A DNA stretch of 64,000 nucleotides from NCBI GenBank assembly GCA_963585895.1, contig OY757939.1, positions 38,672,456 to 38,736,455 on the forward strand. Direction: 5' to 3'. The DNA is from Sepioteuthis lessoniana (lineage: Eukaryota; Mollusca; Cephalopoda; Myopsida; Loliginidae). The position numbers were made by a program, and so were the translations under genes. Positions within the stretch are counted from its first letter, which is position 1. Each line of letters begins with the position of its first letter. The notes below the pieces were generated by a model. That model did no database searches, was not told the DNA's origin, and saw only the letters and a list, made by a program, of their open reading frames with translations. This document shows, piece after piece, positions 18,745 to 28,461 of the stretch.

Positions 18745-19480
18745 ATTTAGGGGTTGGCTTTGATATTACATTTAAAGCTGTCTATTGTATCGAGAACAAA
18801 TGGAAGGATTGGCTGGATGATTAGAAATATTATTTCAAGGAAGGCAAATGTTGATTTTAAAAATATGTAGAAATTTAATAAAACCTCATGTAGGATATTG
18901 AACTCACGCTTTGGCTTCAGTGTTGAGACATGGAAATTGGAGTGTAATTTTGAGATTGGAGGGCATACAAGGAAGAGTGATAAAAATAATTAAAATACGT
19001 AAAAGTTTACAGTTACTGGGGAAATTAGAGAAATTAGAATGAACTACTTTACTAAAAGAACAATGAGAAATTATCTAATTGAAACTTTCAAAATAATTAA
19101 TTATAGAAGACATTTTTCGATGTTTCTTCTCAAACTGGAAATTTACTATCAAGAGAGATTTCAAAGACTAAGTCTACTAAGTAATCGAATTTTTTGGCTC
19201 ATAGAGTTATATATTTTTGGAACAAATCGCCCAATCAGTTCAAAATAGTAATAGGGTAGAAAACTTAAAGATCATATTAGATGTTTTCAGAAAAAAATGG
19301 CAAGAAACAAAATTAAAGAGGGCATTATTGGGAACTATTGTATAAATTATTAAACAGAATTTGACCTGTATATATAAATATTGTATTAATAGTATATGTT
19401 ATGGACAAAGATTTTTTTAAGTTGATCTAAGAAGATTGTAAAAAGGGTAGATGCCCCAGGAAACATTGGAAACAAATAAT
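18745..19480 (+). pseudogene. CR1-like LINE reverse transcriptase, C-terminal end
   Basis: Spread over several frames, the translation gives ...LRLEGIQGRVIKII..., LLGKLEKLEMNYFTKRTMR, LIETFKIIN, LSNRIFWLIELYIF and FRKKWQE. These correspond to the post-catalytic region of CR1-type LINE proteins, which typically read 'IERVQRRATK...LxxLGLxxLExRRxRGDLIETFKILNG...SVNxFKNRLDKxW'. The catalytic domain and everything upstream are missing, and frameshifts and stops are frequent. The longest open piece is 19039-19248. An old 5'-truncated insertion. Confidence 0.6.
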
Positions 19481-19499
19481 GTATAAGAGGAATATTTTT

Positions 19500-20190
19500 T
19501 GACTGACGAGGGACCTACTGTATATACGTGGGTCATTCAATAAATAAGTTTTGTTTTTATTATTGAGGAGGGGCCTGTTATATATACAAAGGTCGTTCAG
19601 TAAATAAAGCTATTTTTTGGAAAAAGCAAAATATTTTTTTAGAAATGTAAACATTGCGTCGTTCAGAATGGTTTTATGGCAAAAATTATTTTTATCTCGC
19701 AAAAATATTTGGTTTGTGACTATTCAAAATGGCAGCAAATCAAACAGAGCGTTCAAGGTTTGCCATTTTTTGTGGTGGCTAAAAAATGTAAACCATGTGA
19801 AATTTACAGAGGAATCTGTAATGTGCACGGGGCAGCATGTTTTAATCAAGAAAATATTTACAAATGGGTTTTGCTATTACGAGCCTGAGTTGAAAAGACT
19901 GTCTCTAGAACGAAAACACACTGAATCTCCGGTAAAGAATTGGTTCCGGCGCAGCGATCTGTAAAGAAGGTAATGCTAACAGTCGTTTGAGACATGAAAG
20001 GACCCATTATTACTGATTTCTTTGAAAAGGGCCAACTACTAACAATTCTTCTTAATGCCGACTCTCATTCACCTTATAACCCTCAAAAAAAATGTTCCTT
20101 TTTCACGTATATGTGTATACTTCATCGAGACAATCTATCGGTGATAAAATGGTATGTATTTTTTTATACAGGCACGAAAATCCCTTTTAA
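19500..20190 (+). pseudogene. Mariner transposase relic with TIR-like ends
   Basis: Two TIR-like blocks (GGGTCATTCAATAAATAAG at ~19531 and GGTCGTTCAGTAAATAAAG at ~19590) precede a decayed transposase. Across frames it shows NQTERSRFAIF, KCKPCEIYRGICNVHGAACF and YKWV, like the N-terminal helix-turn-helix of mariner proteins. 'MKGPIITDFFEKGQLLT' resembles the block beginning at the first catalytic Asp (usually WDxKGxIxxDFL). The preceding Trp-Asp is disrupted by a stop (tttgagac). Not functional. Confidence 0.6.
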
Positions 20191-20331
20191 AAGTTGACAT
20201 AAATAGGGATTAGGAGCAGGCAAAATAACAGGTTTTCAAATGCGGATTTTCAAGGCGAATAGTTCCATTCTCATGCAAACATTTTACATAACAGTATTAC
20301 CCGTAAATCATTTTCCTTCAGTTTGGGTGAA
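20191..20331. other. Unassigned stretch
   Basis: No recognised feature. Confidence 0.4.
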
Positions 20332-20563
20332 TATGCTGAGCAAAGCAAAATAAATATATATGAATATATATCATTAAAAAGAAGAACATTAATAAATATA
20401 ATCCATTATGAATTTATTTCACCAATCTATTGACTGACTCATCAGACAGATTTGAACAGTAAATGAATCTGATGAGCCAGTCAACAGATTGCTGAAATAA
20501 ATTTATGATGGGGTATATTTATTTTTTTTTTTCGTTTTAATGATATATTTTGCTCTGCATAAG
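20332..20563. mobile_element. Foldback element, arms ~90-115 bp
   Basis: The arms 20364-20453 and 20461-20548 are inverted copies (TGACTGACTCATCAGA against TCTGATGAGCCAGTCA; ATGAATTTATTTCA against TGAAATAAATTTATGA; ATATATCATTAAAA at the outer ends) with a ~7-bp loop. Inverted similarity extends outward ('atgctgagcaaagcaaaata' / 'tattttgctctgcat'). The inner arms could form a strong hairpin. The 3' side is close to (TA)n. Confidence 0.75.

Positions 20564-20569
<6 letters not shown>

Positions 20570-20595
<26 letters not shown>
20570..20595. repeat. (TA)n
   Basis: Short TA run bordering the mariner-like MITE. Confidence 0.9.
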
Positions 20596-20810
20596 GGGTC
20601 GTTCAAAAAGTTTTAAACCTCACCTAGAAAGCAAAACTATAGCTAAACATTTTTCTTGTGGCAACACACCACTACTTCTTAGAAAACTGGAAAAACTAAT
20701 TCACATTTCTGTCTTAATTTTTGTGCAGGTAAGATCCCTTCAACTCCAAAGTGAGAGGCGTATGACAAATCTACACTCTGGGTAGAGTTCATCACCTTTT
20801 AAACGATCTT

Positions 20811-20813
<3 letters not shown>
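20596..20813. mobile_element. Mariner-like MITE between (TA)n tracts
   Basis: The left end GGGTCGTTCAAAAAGTTTTA resembles the TIR of the complete MITE at 24737-24864. The right end (ACCTTTTAAACGATCTTTGTA) is an imperfect inverted copy. (TA)n flanks both sides, as expected for an element that inserts at TA. No transposase is present. Confidence 0.55.
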
Positions 20814-20909
<96 letters not shown>

Positions 20910-21000
20910 CATTTTTAGAATTATTTTGAAATGATACATCATCACATAGAGGAAAAAAAGGAATAACTTAAAAACAAATCCCTTTGTGGACCTTTTTATG

Positions 21001-21057
<57 letters not shown>
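20813..21057. repeat. (TA)n(GT)n and (TA)n tracts
   Basis: (TA)n 20814-20847, (GT)n 20848-20907, a ~95-bp spacer, then (TA)n 21004-21057. Confidence 0.95.
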
Positions 21058-21058
<1 letters not shown>

Positions 21059-21110
21059 ATGATTAAACTATTAAGAATAAGTTATCATATGAAAATATTA
21101 TTGCTGTTTA

Positions 21111-21157
<47 letters not shown>

Positions 21158-21212
21158 TGAGATAAACAGCAATAATATTTTCATATAACTTATTCTTAAT
21201 AGTTTAATCATT
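21058..21212. repeat. Long inverted repeat around (TA)n
   Basis: The arm AATGATTAAACTATTAAGAA... (21058-21115) is repeated in inverse (21157-21212) with a single 3-base gap. The loop is a ~40-bp (TA)n, and more (TA)n lies outside both arms. The whole could extrude as a cruciform. Confidence 0.9.
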
Positions 21213-21230
21213 ATATATATATATATGTGT

Positions 21231-21266
<36 letters not shown>

Positions 21267-21590
21267 TTTAAATCCTGGTTGCATTTCACTATTCTTTTAT
21301 TTATTTATTTATTTATCTATGTTTTATTTCTGTAGGAATAATAACAGAAGGTCCCTACAAACGGAAGATATACAAACATAAATAACAACTCACATTTAAA
21401 AAAAATACAAACACAGCCCAACACTTTCAATCTGCACATGGGATCTCAAAAGATCGAAACGAAACACACACACACAAAAAGAAAACTGAAAGTAAAGAAA
21501 AAATTGTATCAGCTTACAACCACATCTCTTAACACTTTAATATTTCCATAGAAGAAAAAGATAGCCCTAATCAGTTTCCCAAATCCAGTT
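21213..21590. other. (TA)n(GT)n and unassigned sequence
   Basis: (GT)n at 21226-21264; a (TTTA)n run at ~21296-21316. The rest is unassigned. Confidence 0.5.
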
Positions 21591-21775
21591 GACTTTGGTT
21601 ATAGAATACACCGATTGCACCTAAACAGAATGATGCCCTCCTAATGAATGTCCTAGTATATGCCATTAAACAATATGATAGTGAGGCTCCTGCCTAGGAC
21701 ATATATAGAATGCGGGTTACCCCTTCATTACCAGATCCACTCTGATAGGGTCCTCTCCTTAGATTCGTTTGCGAA
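21590..21775 (+). mobile_element. Family E head
   Basis: 'tgactttggttatagaatacaccgattgcacc...tgtcctagtatatgcc...cttcattaccagatccactctgatagggtcct' is a decayed, shortened head. The array is missing, and the tail-derived satellite starts ~60 bp further on. Confidence 0.6.
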
Positions 21776-21824
21776 TGTTATCTACAAAACGTGTTTATAA
21801 ATCATTTAAATATTTGATACGTAT

Positions 21825-22430
21825 TTATCAACGGGATTTAGCATTAAATAACCTTCAATGATTGATATGCCATAAAACCCAACTAAACCAAATCATATAT
21901 ATTTAATATATATGTATAAAGAGAATTTGGCATTAAATAACCTACAGTGTTTGATATGCCATATAACCCAACCAAACCAAATCTTATATATTTAATATAT
22001 ATGTACAAAAAGGATTTAGCATTAAATGACCTACAAGGGTTGATATGCCATAAAACCCAACTAAACCAAATCACATATATTTAATATATATGTATAAAGA
22101 GAATTTGGCATTAAATAACCTACAGTGTTTGATATGCCATAAAACCCAACCAAACCAAATCTTATATATTTAATATATATGTACAAAAAGGATTTAGCAT
22201 TCAATGACCTACAAGGGTTGATATGCCATAAAACCCAACTAAACCAAATCATATATATTTAACATATATGTATAAAGAGAATTTGGCATTAAATAACCTA
22301 CAGTGTTTGATATGCCATAAAACCCAACCAAACCAAATCTTATATATTTAATATATATGTACAAAAAGGATTTAGCATTAAATGACCTACAAGGGTTGAT
22401 ATGTCATAAAACCCAACCAAAGCAAACTAA
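21825..22430 (+). repeat. Tail-derived satellite with a 178-bp higher-order period
   Basis: Seven ~89-bp monomers alternate between two types. Type A has GAGAATTTGGCATTAAATAA and 'cctacagtgtttg'; type B has AGGATTTAGCATTAAATGA and 'cctacaagggttg'. The type A block GAGAATTTGG starts at 21921, 22099 and 22277, exactly 178 bp apart. Dimers are almost identical to each other, while A and B differ, so the array grew by duplication of an A+B dimer. The 63-residue open frames on the minus strand are periodic artefacts. Confidence 0.92.
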
Positions 22431-22534
22431 TAACCTTCCCAAAACCAACATCTTAATTAAAGATCAGAACTCATGTCTAAATGTAAACATAGAATCCCAG
22501 ACGAAGTTAAAACATATAATGTTCGTTTGCTTGT

Positions 22535-22765
22535 TTTCTTTGCTTTAATGGCATATCAACCTTTGTAGGTTATTTAATGCCAAAGCCATCGTCGAGAAGA
22601 ACAGTAGTGGTACTATCTAACCCATAGCTGGGAGGATAAGGGAGTTCATACCTTTCCTAAGGGTATTTGTCCGAAAGTGAACGTATTAGCGCGACTGGAG
22701 TTCGAACTTGCAGTCCATCACTTTCACCATAACAACATGAGGACACCACCAACATATAATGTTCA
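22535..22765 (-). mobile_element. SINE-A, near full length
   Basis: The plus text begins with the tail complement TTAATGGCATATCAACCTTT. It then shows 'gagaagaacagtagtggtac', 'taacccatagctgggaggataaggg', 'cgcgactggagttcgaact' (B-box complement) and 'cactttcaccataac' (A-box complement). Confidence 0.85.
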
Positions 22766-23020
22766 CTTTCAATAAAATTGCCACAGATGATTTGACATAC
22801 TGTTAAAATCAATCAATCAATTCAACTCCTTACCAGTGTATAAGAGTGTCAGAGTACCATGCCGTGTTAGATCAAGTCCTTCATCAAAGATCATCTAAGT
22901 CAGATCAGGCATCTTACCTTCCTACTTGAACCATAAAACTGACCACAATCTGTTGAGCGTTACTTGAAGAGGATATGAACACTTTGAAGAAGGATCGCTC
23001 GGCATCTTAATGTAAAGAAC
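22766..23020. other. Unassigned stretch
   Basis: No feature recognised. Confidence 0.4.
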
Positions 23021-23021
23021 T

Positions 23022-23312
23022 GGGAGTGGTGTAATGGTTATCGTCGCAGGAATTGGACACGGCGACACGAGTTCAAATCCTGGACTGATTGCATTTCACA
23101 TAGCACTAATACCCTTGGGAAAAGGTATGAATCCAATTATACTCTCCCTCCAGCTATGGGTAAATAGTAGGACAGACTAGGTTCTTCAGCCTTGGTGAGG
23201 CAACTAGTCTAGGAGAAGGAAAACTCTGAATTGAAACCTGTTAAACTCCGCTTAAAAAAAACATTGACCTTGTGTCATATCCTGCCCGAGCGGAGTTGTT
23301 GGGTAAATATGA
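23022..23312 (+). mobile_element. SINE-C, near full length
   Basis: A box GTGGTGTAATGGTTATCG, B box GAGTTCAAATCCTGG, body CATAGCACTAATACCCTTGG and the end TGCCCGAGCGGAGTTGTTGG. It has an A-rich expansion (cttaaaaaaaacattgacc) in the 3' third. Confidence 0.9.
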
Positions 23313-23650
23313 TTATTAAAAAAAACATTTTTAGTTTAGAAGAAAATTGATTATCTATTTATTTATTCATTTATTTATTCATTATCGTTAAGTTTGTACT
23401 TATTTTTGAGCGATAAGGTATTTCTCATTTAAAAAAAAACACCTAGCACGTTTCTTTCAGAACGAAATCCCTGAGCCGTAAAAAGGTGGTTTTGTTATGG
23501 AAAAACCTTTTATCATTATACGCTAACATAAATGAAAAATTACACTTTAAAAAATCGAGTTAACTTTCTGTTGAAGTGAATATTTATTAGCAGCAGGTGC
23601 CCTGTTGTGTTTATAAATAGATAGATGCCAATAATAATAATAATATTAAC
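23313..23650. other. AT-rich stretch with a paralogue of 24935-25070
   Basis: 'aactttctgttgaagtgaatatttattagcagcaggtgccctgttgtgtttataa' (~23562-23615) resembles 'agctttctattgaagtgaacatttaggtacttaaggacctgttgtctttataa' (~25012-25064). An unclassified repeat. Confidence 0.5.
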
Positions 23651-23654
23651 AATG

Positions 23655-24066
23655 ATCATCATCATCATCATCATCATGTCGCTCTGGTAGCACGGATATC
23701 CCTGACCCTCTCTCGCCACTCCTCCCTATCGTTCATCGCCCTAGGCAGGTCTTCAGGACAACATCCCGAATCTTCACATAGCTGCTGAATGTATGTTCGT
23801 GCTGGTCGTCCTGCTTTTGCACGGCCATGTGTGGGGGTCCATAGGAGTACATCTCTTATGAGTTCGTCCCTGCTTCTCCAGTAGTGTCCTGCATGTCTGG
23901 TTCGCCTAACTTGAATAGTTTTCGTGATAGGAGGCAGGTGGCTGTACAGTTGGTGTCTTGTGGGGTGTTGCCGCCAGGACTTGTTCAAGATTGCACGCAG
24001 CATTCTTGTGTAATTGCCGTCTAGCTTCTTCTCCAGCCGTTTTGTTAGCGTCCATGTAGTGCCCGT
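23655..24066 (-). pseudogene. RTE-1 reverse transcriptase C-terminal fragment
   Basis: On the minus strand an open frame of 132 residues (23674-24072) covers TTWTLTKRLEKKLDGNYTRM, LRAILNKSWRQHPT, the LPPI block, VRRTRHAGHYWRSRDELI and ARTYIQQLCEDSGCCPEDLP. The 3' end carries (CAT)n in plus sense, i.e. (ATG)n on the minus strand. It is 5'-truncated inside the GCTTW block, where upstream homology stops at TGTAGTG. The frame is unbroken, so this is a relatively young fragment, but it lacks the catalytic domain. Confidence 0.9.
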
Positions 24067-24069
24067 TAC

Positions 24070-24325
24070 CATAGATAGGTTTAGTTTATTTGTTTAACGT
24101 CATATCATCCTCTAATGGGTTATTTAATGCCGAAATATGATTCATTTGCAAATGTTTTATTATAGTTAGGGAGAAGAAGAGAGAGAAATAAAAGGGAAGA
24201 AGAGAGAGAAAAAAGATGAAAGGAGTATAAAGGGAAAGGTTTCATTTGTTTTAGATTGGTTTATTTGTTTAACGACATATCAACACCATATGGGTTATTC
24301 AATGCTGAAATTTACTTTATTTCTA
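24070..24325 (-). mobile_element. Two tail fragments (SINE-A type) with a purine-rich spacer
   Basis: 'tttgtttaacg(t/a)catatcaac/tc...gggttattyaatgc' occurs at about 24085-24145 and 24258-24312: paired complements of the shared tail. The spacer 24168-24238 is a GA-rich run. Confidence 0.55.
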
Positions 24326-24389
24326 AATGCTTGATTACATTCGCAGCTATATTTTCAATGTTTAATTGTATTTTTTCAATTGCGTTTTT

Positions 24390-24625
24390 ACTTTTTCTCG
24401 GCGGTAATGCCGGCCTATTAAAGGGGATTAGAATACGCCGACAACGTCCTCTACAGAAAGATATGTCACCCACTCAAAACAGGGGTGTCCGGGATATGAT
24501 TCTGCATCAGGCAACGAGGCATAATTTCCTGGGCCCTGGCGAATATGGAGTCTCGTCTTCATGGTCATAACTCTGTTCTACTCTGACTGGAAGTGGTAGT
24601 ACATGTTCAGGTCCCTTTATATCTT
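24390..24625 (+). mobile_element. Diverged family E head
   Basis: 'gattagaatacgccgacaacgtcctctacagaaagatatg', 'caggggtgtccgggatatgattctg' and 'ctctgactggaagtggtagtacatg' follow the head order with many changes. Confidence 0.5.
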
Positions 24626-24736
24626 CTTGAAAATTTATCTATCCAATGGTGTTATTGTGTTCCCTCGAGAAACAAATTGAAGTCTTTACTTTCGGGGAGC
24701 CTCTCATAATTAATTGTTTAAGACGTGTCAGTTATA

Positions 24737-24864
24737 CGAGGGTTTTTTAAAAAGTTCTGAGGCTCACCTAGTTTTATAAGAAATGGTAAAATTCCACCAC
24801 ATGGAAAATGTTCAGTTACGTTCTTCTTTCTTGGTGAGGCTTGGAACTTTTTGAACCGTCCTCG
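24737..24864. mobile_element. Mariner MITE, 128 bp, TA target duplication
   Basis: Bounded by TA on each side (24735-24736 and 24865-24866). The terminal inverted repeats are about 35 bp: CGAGGGTTTTTTAAAAAGTT..CTCACC on the left and GGTGAG..AACTTTTTGAACCGTCCTCG on the right. Between them are only ~55 bp. TIR sequence and TA target are typical of mariner/Tc1 elements, and the transposase has been lost. Confidence 0.85.
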
Positions 24865-24866
24865 TA

Positions 24867-25354
24867 TGATTCAACAAAAAAGCGACTTGTCTCTCTTTTC
24901 AACTTAATAGAATGCAAGAAAAAAAATTCTTTTTTTTAATGAGAAACCTTTGCTGTATTATGTTACACTATTGTAAAGGGAAAAAAAAGGGGAAAAAATA
25001 ACAAGATTCTAAGCTTTCTATTGAAGTGAACATTTAGGTACTTAAGGACCTGTTGTCTTTATAATGGATGAAAAGTCAATATATATTTAAGAAAAAAGAA
25101 AAAAAAAGAAAACTCAAGTTCATTGGAAGAGGAGAGATGAACGAAAAAACAACGTACGTTAGAGTAAAAAAATAAAATAAAATAATAAAATAAATTTTAA
25201 AAAAAAAACAGAAAAAGATACGAATCATTCTATCCTACAAAGTAATGAGACATTTTTTTCAGGTTGACAATTTTGATTAAAAATCAGCGGATCAGTTTTG
25301 ACCTTGAGCACCAGTGAAAACATTCGGCGTGACAATATATCTTGTCGATTGTTT
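24867..25354. other. A-rich unassigned stretch
   Basis: Many A runs (25080-25215). It includes the paralogue of 23560-23620 noted above. No gene. Confidence 0.4.
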
Positions 25355-25735
25355 CATTTAAACAACATATCAACCGATCTAGGTTTATCTTACGCCTAAG
25401 GGTTAGAGAATCGCATTCATTGCTCGTTCATATTTAATTTTTTTTTTGTGTGTAGCTGATTTTCGCACGTCGTTATATGATATCAAAAATTCCTATATTC
25501 TACGAATATTTTGCTCACAGGTGTGGTTTCAAGTATTCTTTTTAAATACTAATAATTAGATGCTTTCAAGTAATTATTTCTATTTGATAACAGGCATTTA
25601 TTTGCACACAGTTATATTTATCTAAATCAAATTACTTGCATACGATTTTAGGGTTTCAAGTATTCCTATCAAATATGCATAACTATACAGTTGCGATATG
25701 AAAATAATGTGATTTTGTCAGAGGAATGGGCATTG
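25355..25735 (-). repeat. Variant tail and type-2 minisatellite
   Basis: Variant tail at 25355-25425. Type-2 units at 25480-25700 ('gtatggtttcaagtattc'-like, 'aaatactaataatt'). Confidence 0.6.
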
Positions 25736-26135
25736 ATTAACCTACAATGGCTGATATGCCATAAAACCCAACCCAACCAAATCATATATATTTAATATAT
25801 ATATATATAAAGGATTTGAAAATAAATAACCTACAATGGTTGAGCTGCCATGAAACCCAACCAAACCAAATCGTATATATTTAATATATATGTATAAAAA
25901 GGATTTGACATTAAATAACCTACAATGGTTAAGCTGCCATGAAACCCAACCGAACCAAATCACATATATTTAATGTATATGTATAAAGAGTATTTGGCAT
26001 TAAATAATTTACAATGGTTGATATGCCATAAAACCAAACCAAACCAAATCCCATATATTTCATGTATATGTATAAAGAGTATTTGGCATTAAATAATTTA
26101 CAATGGTTGATATGCCCTGAAACCAAACCAAACCA
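25735..26135 (+). repeat. Tail-derived ~89-bp satellite, about 4.5 units
   Basis: Monomers with 'gcattaaataaYYtacaatggttgaTatgccat', ACCAAACCAAATC and ATATATTTAATRTATATGTA. Monomers 2-3 share GTTGAGCTGCCAT or GTTAAGCTGCCAT and monomers 4-5 share AGAGTATTTGGCATT, again a sign of local dimer or duplicate spread. The 70-73-residue frames are artefacts. Confidence 0.88.
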
Positions 26136-26189
26136 AATCAATAGAAATTAAAACAAGACTCATGCAATTATATAATATACACTAGTGAA

Positions 26190-26575
26190 GTTGATTAATT
26201 GGTTGATTTTAATGGTATTTCAATCTGTCTATGGTTATTTTATTCCCGTTCATTGTATGTTCATATGAACACATTTTTTCTAGTTGTGTCTGAAGAGGTT
26301 AATTTTTTTAACAAAGTCTTATTGAATATGAATAAGTTTCTAACTGATCCTAATAGATCCTACCACGCCAAGTCAGAGTGAACATGAGTGTAATTGCAAT
26401 GAAAAAGTATTTCCTACTCCCCAGATATCCAGAACTGGAGCCAAACCACTAGATGCAGTTTGAATTGTTTCATACTCAGGACACTCCTTTAGTGCGGGGG
26501 AGGATTTATCTTATCCCTCCAAGGAGATACAGCCATTGTATTATAAACCCGGCCGACAGGGCAGTGTGAGAAAAT
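26190..26575 (-). mobile_element. Variant tail and family E head
   Basis: Variant tail at 26200-26245. The head is at about 26345-26575 (TCCTACCACGCCAAGTCAGA...GATACAGCC...GGCCGACAGGGCA). Confidence 0.6.
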
Positions 26576-26639
26576 AAGAATCAGAACATAATTAGGAGTT
26601 TTCGTTTCCAAAATTCAGGTTTTGTTCTATATCATTATC

Positions 26640-26895
26640 AGTAAGTAAAGAAGGCCACCTTAGTCGAGAGTGAACCGAAGGATCCCTTTTCAATAGCTAC
26701 TACAACGAGGTGTAAGGGAGGGCGCTACTCCATTCCCTGGACAGCTCCACTTTACCCTTGATCCGTACCTTATAATGCTGAATGTTAAGCAAGGAGGTAT
26801 CAAGTACCATTTTTTGAGTAATTGGTATGACTCGACCTGAGATTGAACTCTGGTCTCCCGGACCATTGGTGAACACTCTCCTCATTAGGCCAATA
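26640..26895 (-). mobile_element. SINE-B, near full length
   Basis: 3' end 'ggccaccttagtcgagagtgaacc'; head complement 'attgaactctggtctcccggaccattggtgaacactctcctcattaggccaat', i.e. minus-strand ATTGGCCTAATGAGGAGAGT. Confidence 0.88.
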
Positions 26896-26959
26896 TCAGT
26901 AATGGATATTAATTTTCTGTTGCGCCTAATTTAGAAATTCAAATTTATCTTTCTATTTT

Positions 26960-27070
26960 TTTTTCTTTCGTTCTTTCTTTAATGGCATATCAACCTCGTG
27001 GGTTCTTTAATTCCAAAGCCATCCTTGTATAAGAAAAGTTGTGATATTATTGTTGTAACCTAACAAAAGG
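26960..27070 (-). mobile_element. SINE-A tail and short body
   Basis: 'ctttaatggcatatcaacctcgtgggttctttaattccaaagccatccttg' is the tail complement. Homology stops after 'agttgtgatattatt'. Confidence 0.65.
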
Positions 27071-27189
27071 TTACCGAATGGGAAATAAACAAAACACTGG
27101 TTGTAAATTAAATAAAAATCTTTATAACATTAACAAAGTATAATACTCGCCAGCGGCGTGAAGAAGGTAACCCACTGCTAGGGTTGAAC

Positions 27190-27840
27190 TATTTAGTCAG
27201 CATATTACTGCATTTATCGTATGTTCCACCAACCGGACGATTTTGCCACCATGCCATCTTAAGGTGGTCTGGAAGCAGAGCCGTAACCAGGCAGTTCCAA
27301 AAATGCCTCGGACCCCGTCGGCCTTCACCTAAAAAAGCGCCTCAGGCACCAGGATATAAACCTCGCCCTTCCAAGGAGAGTTAGTGCCCAGGGAGACGGC
27401 CTCCTGATGATCGAGGGGAATCAGTTGCATAACGTGAATGCTGGGTTTCCCCAACATCCACGTCAGGCAGCCCCGACCGAGTAACTGCCGCCAGAAACAG
27501 TCAACATATTATGCTATTTGTCACGTGCCCTACAAACGGTCAAGTACGGCATGAGCCCTTTTTTTAAGGTGGGTCTGCGCGCATGGCTATAGCCCAGACA
27601 CCTGGCGGTTCCAAAAATAACTCGGGACCCGTCGGCATTTTCCTAAAAGGAGGTGCCTCAGACACCAAACGATAAATCTAGTCCCCCCATGGGGGGTTAG
27701 AGCCTGAGGGGACGGCTCCCTGAGGATCGAGGAGGGTCGGCCGCGTAACGTGAATGATTGGCTTTCCCAGCACCCACGTCAGGCAGCCTCAACAGGGTGA
27801 CCACCGATAGAGAAAGTCAGCACTTACGCCCTCTTTCAAT
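27190..27840 (+). repeat. GC-rich repeat family F, tandem pair
   Basis: Two ~300-bp units (about 27215-27510 and 27511-27835). Shared blocks in order: TTAAGGTGG/TTAAGGTGGGTC, 'ccaaaaat(g/a)cctcgg(g)accccgtcggc', CTCAGRCACCA, 'gataaacct..ccc', 'ctgaggatcgagg', 'gcgtaacgtgaatg' and 'cccacgtcaggcagcc'. Further copies lie at 35290-35650 and, more diverged, at 63060-63640. GC content is far above the surroundings. I do not recognise the family. No open frame is conserved between units. Confidence 0.7.
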
Positions 27841-28000
27841 AGTATCCAACGTATTCATGAGGATTGGGACATACCCCATTAATGTTCATTGGTACGGTAT
27901 CTAACAATTATTCAACCCATAGCTGAAGGAATAAGGAAGTTCATGCCTTTTCCGGAAGTAAATGTAATAGCGTGACTGTGTGGTCCTATGTTAGTCACGG
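27841..28000 (-). mobile_element. Decayed SINE-A body
   Basis: 'tattcaacccatagctgaaggaataaggaagttcatgcctttt' and 'aagtaaatgtaatagcgtgact' are complements of the SINE-A body. Head and tail are unclear. Confidence 0.55.
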
Positions 28001-28460
28001 AACCCAATGTTGTGTGACAACTAGTCACAGTAATTGTGGTTATTGTGTTTGTGACTACCATATTAGCTTCCAGCGGTTTGCTTCGTCAAATCTTTCCGTG
28101 CCCACGTTGTGTTTGAAAGATCCACGGAGCGGGCTTGACACAATTCAGGTCACGGTCAGGTAATGTGAGTGGCTAGATTGTCTAGCAACTCAAAGAATAG
28201 AGAAAATCCGTTGTTTAACAACAACAAAAAATCGTGCTCACCTTTATTTAGGGTGGAGCAAAATTAAATCTCCCTTTGACATTGACCTTCAAGATAAGGA
28301 CTAGAAAAATATAATTTACGAAATGACCCCTCTCCTTATTGCGATTGATGACAACCGAAAAATTAAATAAATTTCCTAACCTTCAAAATCAAAAACAATT
28401 GTCTCGCACTTAACTGACCTTTAAAATCAAAAGCGATTGGCTCGCACTTAACTGACCTTT
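28001..28460. other. Unassigned stretch with a short direct repeat
   Basis: 'accttyaaaatcaaaarcrattg(t/g)ctcgcacttaactgacctttar' occurs twice (28379-28420 and 28421-28455). This may be the region immediately 5' of the RTE-1 insertion point. Confidence 0.45.
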
Positions 28461-28461
28461 A

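Noticed and set aside
21825..22430. CRISPR-like array of regular repeats
   Set aside because: Repeats are contiguous 89-bp monomers without unique spacers, in a eukaryotic-type context.
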